Shown here: piece after piece, positions 17,582-27,022 of the stretch
Position numbering within the stretch: position 1 is the first letter of the stretch
Layout of the letters: every line of letters begins with the position of its first letter
DNA from: Hymenobacter setariae
GTDB taxonomy: Bacteria > Bacteroidota > Bacteroidia > Cytophagales > Hymenobacteraceae
Reading direction: 5' to 3'
Assembly (NCBI RefSeq): GCF_007713685.1
Contig: NZ_VMRJ01000008.1
Coordinates: 1-64,000, forward strand
DNA length: 64,000 nucleotides
Translations under genes and position numbers: made by a program
The notes under the pieces: model-generated
Told to the model about the DNA's origin: nothing
Seen by the model: the letters and a program-made list of their open reading frames with translations, nothing else
The model's database searches: none

Positions 17582-18310
17582 TTAGGAGTAGCTGCGCTTG
17601 CCCCGCACAGGCTGCCAGAGCCGGCGGAGCTGCCCCAGATAGCGCGACGACACCAGATACAGCGTCCCGACCCAGGCCCCGGTCGCCAACCAGCCCGCCA
17701 GTACGTCGGAGGGATAGTGGGCCGCCAGGTAAAGGCGTGACCAGGCCACGCCCAGCGCAAATAGTAGCCCGGCGCCCCAGGCCACCCAACGCCAGCGCGT
17801 GGGCCAGCACACGATGCCCAGCGTGCAGGCCAGGGCCAGCGAGGCCATGGCGTGCCCACTCGGGAAGCTCGGGTCGGGCAGCTGCAGGGGCGGCGCACTG
17901 CATACCTGGTGGTAGAAATCGGGTCGCAGGCGGTCGAAGTGGTACTTGGCCAGCAGGTTGAGGGCCATGGTGCCGCCCACCGCCCCCACGCTGAAGCCCA
18001 GGGCCCGGTAGCGCCGCTGCCGCATGAGCTGCCACACGCCCAGCGCCCCAAGGGCGTACACGGCCAGCCACACCGGGCCATCGAGGGCGCTGAGCTGGCT
18101 GGCCAGCAGGCAGCGCCCATCCCCCTCGTGCTGGTGCAGGAAGTCGAGTAGGGGGCGGTCGAAGGGAAAGCCGTGGTCGGGTTGCAGGCGGTCTTCGCGC
18201 AGCTCGTGCGCCACCTCGGCAAACAAGCCCCACGAGCCCACGATAACGGCCAGCAGCAGCCAAAGCAACCGGTGACGACGGAGCGAAAGGAAAGCGGAAT
18301 GGAGATTCAT
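17582..18310 (-). CDS. PAP2-family phosphatase (membrane)
   Basis: A 242-residue integral membrane phosphatase. The three PAP2 motifs are complete: KYHFDRLRP, PSFPSGHA, and SRLYLAAHYPSDV with catalytic His. Members dephosphorylate undecaprenyl pyrophosphate, phosphatidate or lipid A. The start at 18310 (MNLHSAF) is preferred over 18340 because a membrane segment follows at the usual distance. It lies 124 bp downstream of a sensor kinase on the same strand, which fits an envelope-stress regulon. Confidence 0.92.
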   Translation of the reverse strand: MNLHSAFLSLRRHRLLWLLLAVIVGSWGLFAEVAHELREDRLQPDHGFPFDRPLLDFLHQHEGDGRCLLASQLSALDGPVWLAVYALGALGVWQLMRQRRYRALGFSVGAVGGTMALNLLAKYHFDRLRPDFYHQVCSAPPLQLPDPSFPSGHAMASLALACTLGIVCWPTRWRWVAWGAGLLFALGVAWSRLYLAAHYPSDVLAGWLATGAWVGTLYLVSSRYLGQLRRLWQPVRGKRSYS

Positions 18311-18434
18311 GGCGAAAAAGCGTAGTGTCCCGGCACGCACGGCTGCGCTGCCGGGGGTGGTTGCATAACTGGGGTGCCTGCTAGCCGGCTACCGCGGTAA
18401 GACTGGGCGGGCTGCTTCCGGGCAGGCCGTACGC

Positions 18435-19706
18435 CTAGGTAGTAAACTCCACTCGGAGCGTGTGCCAGCTGGTACCCGCCACGTAGTCGTACCGCACCCG
18501 AAAGCCATAATAGGAGCAGATATGCTGCACGATGCTCAGCCCCAGGCCCGGCGAGTCGGAAGCAGCGTTGTGTTTGCGGAAGCGCTCGAAAAACCGGTTG
18601 GGGTCGCCCGCGATGGCTGGCCCGGTATTGCTCACTTCCAAAGCCGCCTTGCTGAGCGCTACGGCCAGGATACCACCCGGGTGGTTGTGCTTAATGGCAT
18701 TTTGCAGCAGGTTTTGCACCAGCGAGTCAGCCAGGCCAGGGTGCAGCAGGTGGGGCGGCAGCCCGGGCTCTACGTCCAGGGTCAGGTGCAGGTCACGGGC
18801 CTCCAGCAGCGGCCCCAACAGGTCCAGCCGGTCGCGCAGCACCTGCTCCAGGTGCACGGGCACGGCCTCGGCGGGGGCAAACTGCTGGTTTTCGAGGCGG
18901 CTGAGCAAGGTTAGCGACTGGTGCAGGCGCGAGAGGCGGCGCGTAGTTTTCAGCAGCTCGCCCACCAGCGTGAGCGTGGCCTCGTCGGCGGCCAGCGTGG
19001 GGGCTTGCAGCAGCTGCTCTAATTGGGCCTGGATGATGGCCAGCGGGGTCTGGGTTTCGTGGGAAGCATTTTCGGTGAACTGGCGCAGGCTCTCGTAATC
19101 GGCCACCAGGCGCTCGCTCAGCTGGTTGAGGGCGTGGTTGAGCTCGGCAAACTGGGTGATGGGCGGCCGGGGCAGGCCCAGTGGCCGGTGCTGGTGCAAG
19201 TCATAGCTGCGCAGCCGGGCCAGCGTGTGTTCAAAGGGCCGCCAGAGCCGCCGCGCCACCCAGCGGTTCAGCCCTACCACCCCGAGCAGCAGCAGCCCCA
19301 GGGCCCCGAGCAGTACTTCCAGCAGCACCCGCCGCAGGTCGTGGCGTTCCACCAGCGACTGGCGCAGGGTCAGCCACTCGGGGCCGCGCCCGGCATCGAG
19401 CCGAAAGGTGAGCTGCCGGAAGGGCACCAGCTCCTGCTCCCGCTCGTCGAGCAGCAGCGTATCGGAGTAGCCCAGGCGGCGGGGCTGGCGGCTGCGGCCG
19501 AGCTGGTAGGCAAACAGCAAATCGGTGGGCAGGGGCTGGCCGCGGGCCACGCGCCGTTGCAAGGTCAGGCGCTCGCTGAGCAGCTGCTCGTCCGTTTCGT
19601 GGCGCAAGACCTGCGGCAGGCCCGCGTAGAGCAGGGCACTGGCCAGCACAAACAGGCCGGTGGTCAGCAGCAGGTAGTAGCGGGTGGTAGCCGTGAGCAG
19701 GTTCAT
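18435..19706 (-). CDS. Sensor histidine kinase
   Basis: A 423-residue membrane kinase. TM1 is near residues 8-30 (YYLLLTTGLFVLASALLYAG) and a periplasmic sensor of about 100 residues follows. TM2 (VLLEVLLGALGLLLLGVVGL) leads into a HAMP-like linker. The HisKA box is FTENASHETQTPLAII with the phospho-accepting His. The HATPase has N-box QNAIKHNHPG and G-box SDSPGLGLSIVQ. It lies 8 bp downstream of its response regulator gene. The organisation resembles QseC/BasS-type kinases; the signal is unknown. Confidence 0.93.
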   Translation of the reverse strand: MNLLTATTRYYLLLTTGLFVLASALLYAGLPQVLRHETDEQLLSERLTLQRRVARGQPLPTDLLFAYQLGRSRQPRRLGYSDTLLLDEREQELVPFRQLTFRLDAGRGPEWLTLRQSLVERHDLRRVLLEVLLGALGLLLLGVVGLNRWVARRLWRPFEHTLARLRSYDLHQHRPLGLPRPPITQFAELNHALNQLSERLVADYESLRQFTENASHETQTPLAIIQAQLEQLLQAPTLAADEATLTLVGELLKTTRRLSRLHQSLTLLSRLENQQFAPAEAVPVHLEQVLRDRLDLLGPLLEARDLHLTLDVEPGLPPHLLHPGLADSLVQNLLQNAIKHNHPGGILAVALSKAALEVSNTGPAIAGDPNRFFERFRKHNAASDSPGLGLSIVQHICSYYGFRVRYDYVAGTSWHTLRVEFTT

Positions 19707-19714
19707 GGGCAGGC

Positions 19715-20392
19715 CTATTCGGAACTGAGCTTGTAGCCCACCCCGTACAAGGTGCGGATGTAGTTGTCAGCCCCGCGCTCCTGCAGCTTCTTGCGCAGGT
19801 TCTTGAGGTGCGTGTAAATGAAGTCGAGCGAGTCGGCAGCATCTACCTGGTCGCCGCACAGGTGCTCGGCGATGGCTTCCTTGGTGAGCACCCGACCGGG
19901 ATTGGCCAGGAAGTACAGCAGCAGGTCGTATTCCTTGCGGGTGAGCGTCAGGGACTCGCCGCGCACGAGGACTTCGTTCTGCTCGGGCCACACGAGCAGG
20001 TCGCGAAATACCAGGTGGTGCTGCCCCTGAAACTGCCGCCGCCGGATGATGGCGCGCAACCGGGCATTTAGCTCCGAGAGGTGAAACGGCTTCACCAAAT
20101 AGTCGTCGGCCCCCAGGTCGAGCCCCTTGATGCGGTCGTCCAGCCCGTCGCGGGCGGTGAGTACCAGTACCCCGGCCGGGGAGTTATCCAGCTTCAGCTC
20201 GCGCAGCAAATCCAAGCCATCCCCGTCGGGCAGCGTCAAATCCAGCAGCACGCAGTCGTAGCGGTAGAGCGCGATTTTCTCCTGGGCCTGCCCAAAGCTG
20301 GCCGCCACCTCTACTACGTATCCTGTTTGGCGTAGCGACTCGGTCACGGCCTGGCGTAGCGCCGCCTCATCTTCTACTAAAAGCACTTTCAT
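19715..20392 (-). CDS. OmpR/PhoB-family response regulator
   Basis: A 225-residue regulator. The receiver domain has the acidic pocket VLLVEDE, the phospho-acceptor D51 in CVLLDLTLPDGDG, and the LTARD and KPF motifs. A winged-helix Trans_reg_C domain follows, with LTLTRKEYDLLLYFLANPGR and a YIRTLYGVGYKL wing. The start at 20392 begins exactly at the receiver; the longer frame adds residues without homology. It is transcribed ahead of the kinase and PAP2 genes. Confidence 0.94.
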   Translation of the reverse strand: MKVLLVEDEAALRQAVTESLRQTGYVVEVAASFGQAQEKIALYRYDCVLLDLTLPDGDGLDLLRELKLDNSPAGVLVLTARDGLDDRIKGLDLGADDYLVKPFHLSELNARLRAIIRRRQFQGQHHLVFRDLLVWPEQNEVLVRGESLTLTRKEYDLLLYFLANPGRVLTKEAIAEHLCGDQVDAADSLDFIYTHLKNLRKKLQERGADNYIRTLYGVGYKLSSE

Positions 20393-20574
20393 ACAGAAAT
20401 CGCAAATTGGCTGGCAGCAAAGAAGCCGCGCAATTCTAAAGTGATTCTGGAGAAACAACGCGCTTGCTCAGGATTGTGCGCTGCTTTTGTTGGTTTGGTC
20501 GGCTCTGCAGCATGTACTTAGTGAAAGCCCCTGTAGAAATAACAATTAAAAACTTAATACGCTGAAATCTAGGC

Positions 20575-20617
20575 ATTAAAAGGTACAAAAATCATTAATG
20601 AACTTGTGCTTTTTAAT
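20575..20617. terminator. Imperfect AT-rich hairpin
   Basis: ATTAAAAGGTACAA (20575-20588) pairs with 20604-20617 at 12 of 14 positions. It lies between the first rep gene (minus strand, stop at 20669) and the response regulator promoter region. It may end rep transcription. Confidence 0.4.
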
Positions 20618-20668
20618 ACTTACAACTCATCCGTTTTTGTACTCTGAATGCTGCGTCCGTATCTTGTA

Positions 20669-21829
20669 CTAAGCTTCCTTTAATGCCTTGGCAGCTCGCA
20701 CGAATGCTGCATTGCAGTACTTTTCGCGGTCAGTAATGGGAAGCATAGAATTTTCCTTGCGTTCCCATTCCACAATCAGCTTGGCAATATTTTCCCGCCC
20801 CAGCACGGGGGCATAGCGCGCAATACTTACTTCCTTGATTTTCCACTTACCACGCAGCTTTTCAACTAAATCTTTGGTAACCGGATGCGCCAACCAAGCC
20901 TCAGGTATACGCTTTGCAGGCTGTGGCTGGAGCAACTCAAACCGCAGGGACACGATGCGACGGCGCCCCAGGGCCCCAGAGTCCGCTTTTAAGCCGGTTA
21001 CCCGAAAAGCCAGCTCGGTCGTGGCCAAATCAAGCAGCGGCACTTCGGTCGTGCGCTTAATCAAATCTGCCACGTTGGCATATTTCATTTTGGGCTGACC
21101 GCCTTTATCTTTCACCACCCGGTCCCGCTTATCAGTTTGGTGATGGCAGTCCATTAGCTTACGATATTCTTCGACCGACACCTCCCAGACTCCGGTATCG
21201 CGAAATGCGGCCAATAGCTCGTACAGCCGCATCGAGTACCAATTGCTGAGCCTGAGATACTCCTCAAGCCGAAACGTTGAATAATGCGCGGGATTCACCA
21301 GGTAAGTTGTTAACTGGGGATTTAGCATAACCGTGATAACGCCGTTGTGATACCCTACGGCCTCCTTTTTCGTCGTATCCAGCAGGTGGCGTGGCTGCCG
21401 CTGGCCACCAGGCGGGCACTCTAGCTTCCACACTACCTGAGCCAGTTGGCGCACGGCAGCTTTCACCTCAACGTAGGCATTCTCCCGCGTCAACTGACCA
21501 GGGGAAATAATACTTTCCAAGGAAAGCTGAAAAAACGGACGCAGTTCGGTGCCATCATGATTTATCTGGTCGAGCACGCGAGCCAGAATACGCTTGGCCA
21601 CTACCCCGGTCCGGGGTTGATGGGCAAACGTGATGTTCCAATGCTGCCTGATGAAGTTACGGTGGACTGCGGTGTAAGTACGAGCGGACGGAAAACCAGA
21701 CACGACAAGGAAGTGAATAGGTATAGCAATTAATTTTCCTATGACGGTAGGCAAACGAACAACTGGCCGAGACCATGACAAAAACCCTCCATCCTTTGTA
21801 AGGTAAGGATAGAGGAAGTTGCCCCACAA
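20669..21829 (-). CDS. Plasmid replication initiator (Rep_3/RepB type), copy 1
   Basis: A 386-residue initiator that would bind the iterons just upstream of it and open the origin. It has the two winged-helix pattern of Rep_3 proteins and is clearly related to the gene at 23173-24297. Shared blocks include QHWN(I/V)TFA, AKRI(L/M)ARVLDQI, RHLLDTTK, YSMRLYELLAAFRDTGVWEV, MDCHHQTDKRDRVVKDKGGQ and REKYCNAAFVRAAKA. The first 45 or so residues have no match in the second copy and overlap no other gene. The true start may therefore lie near residue 45. Confidence 0.88.
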   Translation of the reverse strand: MWGNFLYPYLTKDGGFLSWSRPVVRLPTVIGKLIAIPIHFLVVSGFPSARTYTAVHRNFIRQHWNITFAHQPRTGVVAKRILARVLDQINHDGTELRPFFQLSLESIISPGQLTRENAYVEVKAAVRQLAQVVWKLECPPGGQRQPRHLLDTTKKEAVGYHNGVITVMLNPQLTTYLVNPAHYSTFRLEEYLRLSNWYSMRLYELLAAFRDTGVWEVSVEEYRKLMDCHHQTDKRDRVVKDKGGQPKMKYANVADLIKRTTEVPLLDLATTELAFRVTGLKADSGALGRRRIVSLRFELLQPQPAKRIPEAWLAHPVTKDLVEKLRGKWKIKEVSIARYAPVLGRENIAKLIVEWERKENSMLPITDREKYCNAAFVRAAKALKEA

Positions 21830-21871
21830 ACTTTAGAAAAAAGATTTGTGAATAAGTCACCCGCTTTTTCT

Positions 21872-21977
21872 GGGGGTATTTGTCGCAATTCGATTCCCGA
21901 ATCCGGGGGTATTTGTCGTAGAACGGTGGGGGTATCTGTCGCAGAAGATTTGCCAGCAACAGGGGCATCTGTCGTAA
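21872..21977. repeat. Iterons of replicon 1 (origin)
   Basis: Four direct repeats of a 17-mer of the form GGGGGTATTTGTCGCAA start at 21872, 21905, 21928 and 21961 (spacing 33, 23, 33). The fourth is the most diverged (AGGGGCATCTGTCGTAA). They lie 43 bp upstream of the rep 1 start, with AT-rich DNA on both sides. This is the arrangement of an iteron-controlled origin. Confidence 0.85.
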
Positions 21978-22021
21978 TTCTGCCTCCACTCCTTATTATA
22001 ACTACTTTGTTAAGAAAAATA

Positions 22022-22591
22022 CTATCCTGTTAAAAAAACACTAGCTTAGTACCCACAGGCAAAGGGCATTCAGAGGTGGAATAATTTTTCCATAATTCCA
22101 CCATCAGCAGACAAAACCAACGAGGTTCTGACGAAGTCAGACGCTTTTGATGAATTGCATATTTTAAAGAATAATTAGGCACAAGAGAAGCTATGACCCG
22201 TATCGTAAGCTTGCCCCTGTTTCGTTAGCGGTCAAACCTGTACCTACTAGCCGGCGGCTAGCGGCCCGGCACGTATTACCACCCCCTACTAGCCACTACA
22301 GCCAACGTCTGGTTACGCCCGCTTCCAGCAGTTACCGAGCACCGGGCACCACCTAGGCCAGCCGGCCGCACCTAACCGCCGCTACCTAGCCGGCCGGCCC
22401 CCGGCTTCGAATCAAATCCGGGTCGGTACTTTACCCACCTAACACTGGTCACCTGGCTGACACCCCAGCCACGAGCCATTGCCTCCCTACTAAACTATTA
22501 CTGCGCGATACCCACCTTACCAACTTAAGAGAAACGCGTCACGCACTGACCAACCACCTCTTTACTTTTCAAGCACGCTAGTTAAAGCTAT
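22022..22591. other. Gene-free, C-rich strand segment
   Basis: About 570 bp without a credible ORF. From about 22230 to 22560 the plus strand is strongly C-over-G biased and carries several CTAG sites (for example CTACTAGCCGGCGGCTAGCG). No gene or clear hairpin set explains it. It could be part of the replication origin, a non-coding RNA on either strand, or decayed DNA. Confidence 0.4.
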
Positions 22592-22638
22592 GCCCTTTAG
22601 GGCAAGACTTTAGTTGCTACTCACCTGCGGGCGCTGGG

Positions 22639-22646
22639 TAGCTTTG
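22639..22646 (+). promoter_or_regulatory. Bacteroidota -7 element of tnpA
   Basis: TAGCTTTG fits the TAnnTTTG consensus. A TTG lies at 22614-22616, 22 nt upstream, as a possible -33 element. The ATG follows only four bases later, so the transcript would be almost leaderless. Confidence 0.5.
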
Positions 22647-22650
22647 TGGG

Positions 22651-23079
22651 ATGAAGCAGCGAACAGGCAGCCATTCGGTTCATAAGCTGGAAGTGCATCT
22701 GGTGTGGAGTACGAAGTACCGCTACCACGTGCTGACCGGGGACGTGCAACTGCGCTGTCGGGACTTGCTACGCCAAACGTGTAATGCGCTGGATGTGCAG
22801 ATTTTGAAGGGCGTGGTGAGCAAAGACCATATTCATTTGCACGTGTCGTATCCGCCCTCCTTAGCCCTAAGTGAGCTAATGCGCCGTCTGAAAGGGCGCA
22901 GTGCCAAGCTCTTGCTCCAAGAATTCCCGGAGTTGAAACGTCGGTACTGGGGCGGGCATTTTTGGGGAATTGGGTACGGCGCTTGGAGTGTGGGCAATAT
23001 CACGGACGAATTATTGGCGTCGTATTTGAATCATCACAAAGACCAACCTAATGGGGACGAGAATTTTATTCTGGAGTAG
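22651..23079 (+). CDS. tnpA: IS200/IS605-family Y1 transposase
   Basis: A 142-residue single-strand transposase of normal length for TnpA of IS200. The HUH metal motif is in KDHIHLHVSYPP (His 60-64) and the catalytic Tyr is Y125 in ELLASYLNHHKDQ. The family signature VWSTKYRYHVL and the C-terminal WGIGYGAWSVG are present. It cuts single-stranded ends through a phosphotyrosine link. The gene appears intact, so the element could still be active. It lies between two replication modules. Confidence 0.93.
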   Translation: MKQRTGSHSVHKLEVHLVWSTKYRYHVLTGDVQLRCRDLLRQTCNALDVQILKGVVSKDHIHLHVSYPPSLALSELMRRLKGRSAKLLLQEFPELKRRYWGGHFWGIGYGAWSVGNITDELLASYLNHHKDQPNGDENFILE

Positions 23080-23172
23080 CCCACTTACAGTAGTCGTCTT
23101 TCAGTCGGCTTTAGCCGAAACTACCGACTTTCAGTCGGAAAGCAAACCTATGGACTTATAGTCCATAGTCGT

Positions 23173-24297
23173 TTAGTCCTTATCGCCGCTAAATAAGCCT
23201 AGCTGCAGGTCTTGCCTGACTTGCAGCGCTTCGGCTTTCTGTTCCTCCAGAATAGCTTTGGCAGCTCGCACAAAGGCCGCGTTGCAATATTTATCACGGC
23301 TATCGATGCGCCGGGCCGAGTTCTCCTTCAGCTCCCACTCGCGAATAAGCTTGGCAATCCCGGCCCGCTGTAGCGTGGTCGCGTAAAGCGCAATATTCTT
23401 ATCCGATACCCTCCAGCCGCGCAGCTTCTCAATAATCGGCCCGGTTACCGGGTTTTTCAGCCACGCGACGGGAATGGTCGTGGCCTGCGGGTGCAGCAAC
23501 TCAAAGCGCAGCCCCTCAATTTTTCGCCGGCCGCGACCGGTACGGGCAGTCTCGTAGCGCGGAAGTACCCGAAAAGCCAGCTCGGTATCGGCCAGCTCCG
23601 CCAGCGGCTCAGTGGTGGTGTAGCTGATGAGGTCGTTGACACTAGGGTATTTCAGGCGGGGCTGCCCGTCTTTATCCTTCAGCACCCGCCCACGCTTGTC
23701 CGTCTGGTGCCAGCAATCCAGGAGCTGCCGGTACTCGTCTAGTCCCACTTCCCAGACCCCGGTGTCGCGAAATGCCGCCAGAATCTCATACAGCCGCATC
23801 GAGTACCAGCTGCGTAGCTTCAGGTAGCTATCAAGTCGGTAGGTAGTGTAGTGCGCAATCTGAATGAAGTACGGGGCCAACTGCGGATTCAGCAGCACGG
23901 TAATAACGCCGTTCTGGTAGCCCACCGGCTGCTCCTTCGTGGTATCGAGCAGGTGCCGAATCTGCCACTTCTCATTTTCCACGTCTTTAAACTCCCAGCT
24001 GGTCGCCACCAGCTCCCGTAAGGCTACTTCCACTTCCCGATAGGCATTTTCCCGACTGATACCCACACTGTCGGTGATATCACCCAGGGCCAGCTGGTAG
24101 TATTCCCGCAACTGGAAGTCATCATCCCGAATTTGGTCCAGCACCCGCGCCATAATGCGCTTAGCGGCCACACTCATCTTGATTTGGCGCGCAAAAGTGA
24201 CGTTCCAGTGCTGCTTGACTAATTCTTTATGCTGCGGCTCATACACGAGCGTCAGGGGCAGCGCCGAAGTGGCGGTAGGGCGGCGTTTGTCGGCCAT
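23173..24297 (-). CDS. Plasmid replication initiator (Rep_3/RepB type), copy 2
   Basis: A 374-residue initiator related to copy 1 along most of its length (HWNVTFARQ, AAKRIMARVLDQIRDDD, SISRENAYREVEVALREL-type helix, RHLLDTTKEQPVGYQNGVIT, YSMRLYEILAAFRDTGVWEV, RDKYCNAAFVRAAKA). Its iterons differ completely from those of copy 1, as expected for compatible replicons. It starts at ATG 24297, 72 bp from the first iteron, and its 3' end abuts the IS200 right-end hairpins. Confidence 0.9.
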   Translation of the reverse strand: MADKRRPTATSALPLTLVYEPQHKELVKQHWNVTFARQIKMSVAAKRIMARVLDQIRDDDFQLREYYQLALGDITDSVGISRENAYREVEVALRELVATSWEFKDVENEKWQIRHLLDTTKEQPVGYQNGVITVLLNPQLAPYFIQIAHYTTYRLDSYLKLRSWYSMRLYEILAAFRDTGVWEVGLDEYRQLLDCWHQTDKRGRVLKDKDGQPRLKYPSVNDLISYTTTEPLAELADTELAFRVLPRYETARTGRGRRKIEGLRFELLHPQATTIPVAWLKNPVTGPIIEKLRGWRVSDKNIALYATTLQRAGIAKLIREWELKENSARRIDSRDKYCNAAFVRAAKAILEEQKAEALQVRQDLQLGLFSGDKD

Positions 24298-24368
24298 GGT
24301 AAAGAGTAAAGATTACCTCTAATGTATCACAAAAAAGCGGGTTGTTGATAACCTACTCGCTTTTTGCC

Positions 24369-24488
24369 GGGGTAAAACTCGCTTTATTCATTCGGGAACC
24401 AGGGGTAAAACTCGCTTTATTCCGGTTGAATTCGGGGGTAAAACTCGCTTTATTCAAGTCAAAATCGGGGGTAAAACTCGCTTTATTC
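24369..24488. repeat. Iterons of replicon 2 (origin)
   Basis: Four perfect 21-bp direct repeats beginning GGGGTAAAACTCGCTTTATT start at 24369, 24402, 24435 and 24468, exactly every 33 bp. A degenerate copy (ACTCGCTTTTTG) lies at about 24355, nearer rep 2, and an inverted 13-bp match lies at 24773-24785. The array sits directly upstream of rep 2. Confidence 0.92.
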
Positions 24489-25267
24489 CGTTTACTCCTT
24501 ATAGAGTAACTAGGTAGTGTAGAGTAAGTACTAGCTTGTAATTATTCCTACTATTTAGTGGGCGCCCAAATTTAGCTTTCAAAAGCTGTGGAAAACCTAT
24601 GACGTCTACAAGGAACAAACCCGCATTGCTACAACCCGAACGCAAAAAAAGTGATTGCACTTTATAAAGATTTAGTATAACATAAGCAATTAAAAGGGAG
24701 TTATCACCCGATAAAGAGTCCGCCAGAGCAATAACCACCTCAACGTTCTGCTGGGAGTAACACTTAAAAAAACGAGTTTTACCCCCTAATTCAGCTTTCG
24801 TACCTAAGCTGCCTTAAGCGCTTGATTATAAATTCTCAACCAGTATAAGTAAGGCAGTAACGCAGAGAATAGCTCCACATTAAAATCACGCTCACTGCTC
24901 AAGCCGCCCAAGCCAAGAAGCGTGGCTTGTCCGTTCTATCCCCTAGCTGACTGAAGGGAAGAAGCAACTGCTCCAACTAAACGATGGTAGTACTGCTCCA
25001 ATTCCAAGCCAAATCGGTGGATTAACGATGCTACAAGGAAGAACACAACGTCCAGACAGCTGTTGACCATCCTAATAATCGACACTAAAGGTCAAAATAG
25101 GGGGCAAGGTGACCACGGAATACCATGAGATAGGCATGGGGGCCTCTGATAGCAATCCGTGCTGCTACACGCCAGAAAAAGACTGGACACTCAGAGGGTG
25201 TTTCAGTACAGTGGCTGAAAAGCTACCTGCCACGTTGCCAAAACGCCAGTAGCCGCAGGATAGCCCC
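24489..25267. other. Gene-free spacer, AT-rich near the iterons
   Basis: No convincing gene. The first 300 bp are AT-rich and run from the iterons to the inverted half-iteron at 24773-24785, so this is probably the melting region of origin 2. The remaining part up to the NHL gene shows no pattern that I could identify. Confidence 0.5.
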
Positions 25268-26359
25268 CTATTGCCGGGTAAGTTGACGGATACGCCGATT
25301 GTTGGAGTCAGCCACGTATAGTACCGCACCCGAGGTCAGCACCGTGATGCCTGCGCTGCGACTGAAGAGCGAAGTGGTGGCCGGCCCGTCGAGGTAGCCC
25401 AGCGTACGGGGGTTACCGGCGAGTAGGCTTACTTGGCCGGTGGTCTCGATGCGGCGCAGACAGCCGTTGCCCCAGTCAGCTACGTAGAGTACACCACTGG
25501 CATCTACCGCCAGACCAGTGGGCAAATAAAGCTTGGCCTGGCTCCCGAGGCCGTCGGCATAGCCACCAGCACTGCCAGCCACGGTGCTTACCGTACCCGC
25601 TGCGATTTTACGAATCCGGTGATTATTGTAATCGGCCACGTACACGGTGCCCTGCCCATCCACGGCCACGCCGGTGGGGTAGTAAAAAAGGGCGGCCGCG
25701 GCGGGACCGTCGGCAAAATTGCCGGGCACGAACTTCACATCAGTAGGTCCGCTACCGGCCAGTGTGCTCACCACCCCTTGGGCGCTAATCTGGCGGATAC
25801 GCTCGTTGCGCGCGTCGGCCACGTACACGGTGCCCTGCTGGTCACAGGCTAAGCCCATGGGCTCCCAGAAACGGGCCGTGGCAGCCAGGCCATCCTGGAA
25901 GCCGGGAGCTGTGGTGCCGGCCCAGGTACTCACCACCCCGGCCGGGCTGATAGCGCGGATACAGTTGTTGTTATAGTCAGCCACATACACGGTGCCCTGC
26001 CCGTCTACGGCTACGCCGGTGGGGTAGTTGAAGGCGGCAGTGGCGGCTGGCCCATCAAGATAACCGGCGGTTCCGCGGCCGGCCAGCGTGCTCACCACCC
26101 CGGACGGCGTCACCTTGCGGATGCAGTGGTTGTCGCTATCGGTTACGTAGAGGTTGCCCTGCGCGTCGAGGGCAGCCTGATTTGGCCCGGTAAAAGTGGC
26201 CGTGCCGCCCGGCCCGTCGGCGCGGCCGCTGGTGCCGGTGCCAGCCAGCGTACTGACGACGTAGGCTGGCGCGGAGGCACCACTGATAGTAGGGTCATCA
26301 TTCTTCCTGCAGCCTAGCAGGGCAGCGGTCAACAACAAAGCAATGGCGACGTGACGCAT
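25268..26359 (-). CDS. NHL-repeat lipoprotein
   Basis: A 363-residue exported lipoprotein (signal MRHVAIALLLTAALLGC with lipobox Cys). About six NHL/beta-propeller blades follow, each of the form GVAVDGQGTVYVADYNN-CIR ... GVVSTLAG-x-DG. Repeats are spaced about 54-60 residues and nearly fill the protein. Such propellers usually act as binding scaffolds at the cell surface. It stands alone between replicons 2 and 3, with no functional partner visible. Confidence 0.85.
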   Translation of the reverse strand: MRHVAIALLLTAALLGCRKNDDPTISGASAPAYVVSTLAGTGTSGRADGPGGTATFTGPNQAALDAQGNLYVTDSDNHCIRKVTPSGVVSTLAGRGTAGYLDGPAATAAFNYPTGVAVDGQGTVYVADYNNNCIRAISPAGVVSTWAGTTAPGFQDGLAATARFWEPMGLACDQQGTVYVADARNERIRQISAQGVVSTLAGSGPTDVKFVPGNFADGPAAAALFYYPTGVAVDGQGTVYVADYNNHRIRKIAAGTVSTVAGSAGGYADGLGSQAKLYLPTGLAVDASGVLYVADWGNGCLRRIETTGQVSLLAGNPRTLGYLDGPATTSLFSRSAGITVLTSGAVLYVADSNNRRIRQLTRQ

Positions 26360-27022
26360 TGAAAAGGGGTATAAGAATGAAAGGATACGTGTCTAGTGGG
26401 AGCGCAGGCTAAGCCTAGTCTGGGGCAGGCTTGCGCCGGGCTCGTAGAACGGGTCAGGCACGGCTGCATAAAAGCCAGGTAACCGAGGTCACGGCGTTCA
26501 AGCACGCAACGGCGAAAGGCTGGTTGCTGCCAGCAGCCGTGAAGCCGGCGGTAGTTACCACCTGACGCATACGGGACGGCAATCCGGCCACCCAATGCTA
26601 AAATCTGGCTTCCGTGAGGTGGCCATCCGCCAGTTGGTGATAGTGGAGCCTGCGCTGCCTGCACATTGTAACAGCCTATGCGTAGCCGATGTGGCACAAT
26701 TTGCCACGCATACAGACGCCCCAGGGGTGAGGGAATTACTTAGCAGCCAGAAAATAAACAAACCCACCAGTCGGGACTCGGGACATGTCATTGGTGATGA
26801 TGCTATTCAGGCAAAATAATGTAGCTACATGAATCCGCCAGCTTGCGCAGCTTCCGTTCACTATGCCTGGGCAGGGCCACGAACAGCTAGTACTATTAAA
26901 AGCCACTTAAAAAATAAAAAAATCGACTCGGCTTGTTTTGAAGTCTTTAAAGATTATTAATACACTCTTTATTCTTTAGAGGCAAAAAACTAACTGATTA
27001 TCAGATTATTGCAAATATATAG
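26360..27022. other. Non-coding spacer upstream of replicon 3
   Basis: ORFs on both strands (about 26595-26819 plus, 26329-26697 minus) have implausible composition and no motifs. The last 140 bp before the iterons are very AT-rich (runs of A and T around 26900-27010), consistent with the melting region of origin 3. Confidence 0.45.

Larger units (their letters stand above)
22592..23168 (+). mobile_element. IS200/IS605-family element (tnpA only)
   Basis: A Y1 transposase gene is flanked by the small subterminal hairpins expected of this family. On the left is GCCC-TTTA-GGGC (22592-22603). On the right are three in a row: TCGGCTTTAGCCGA (23105-23118), CCGAC...GTCGG (23124-23138) and CTATGGAC-TTATA-GTCCATAG (23148-23168). 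There are no terminal inverted repeats, as expected. Exact ends cannot be fixed by eye. No tnpB accompanies it. Confidence 0.75.

Noticed and set aside
17436..18263. A 275-codon minus-strand ORF overlapping the PAP2 gene
   Set aside because: The overlapping part is a frame shadow of the PAP2 gene. The last 45 codons look somewhat coding-like but have no start or motif.
21657..21989. A minus-strand ORF covering the replicon 1 iterons, with repeated DKYP
   Set aside because: The repeated peptide is a translation of the iterons; no gene is expected across the origin.
26329..26819. ORFs on both strands between the NHL gene and replicon 3
   Set aside because: High Cys, Arg and Pro, no homology pattern, and mutual overlap.
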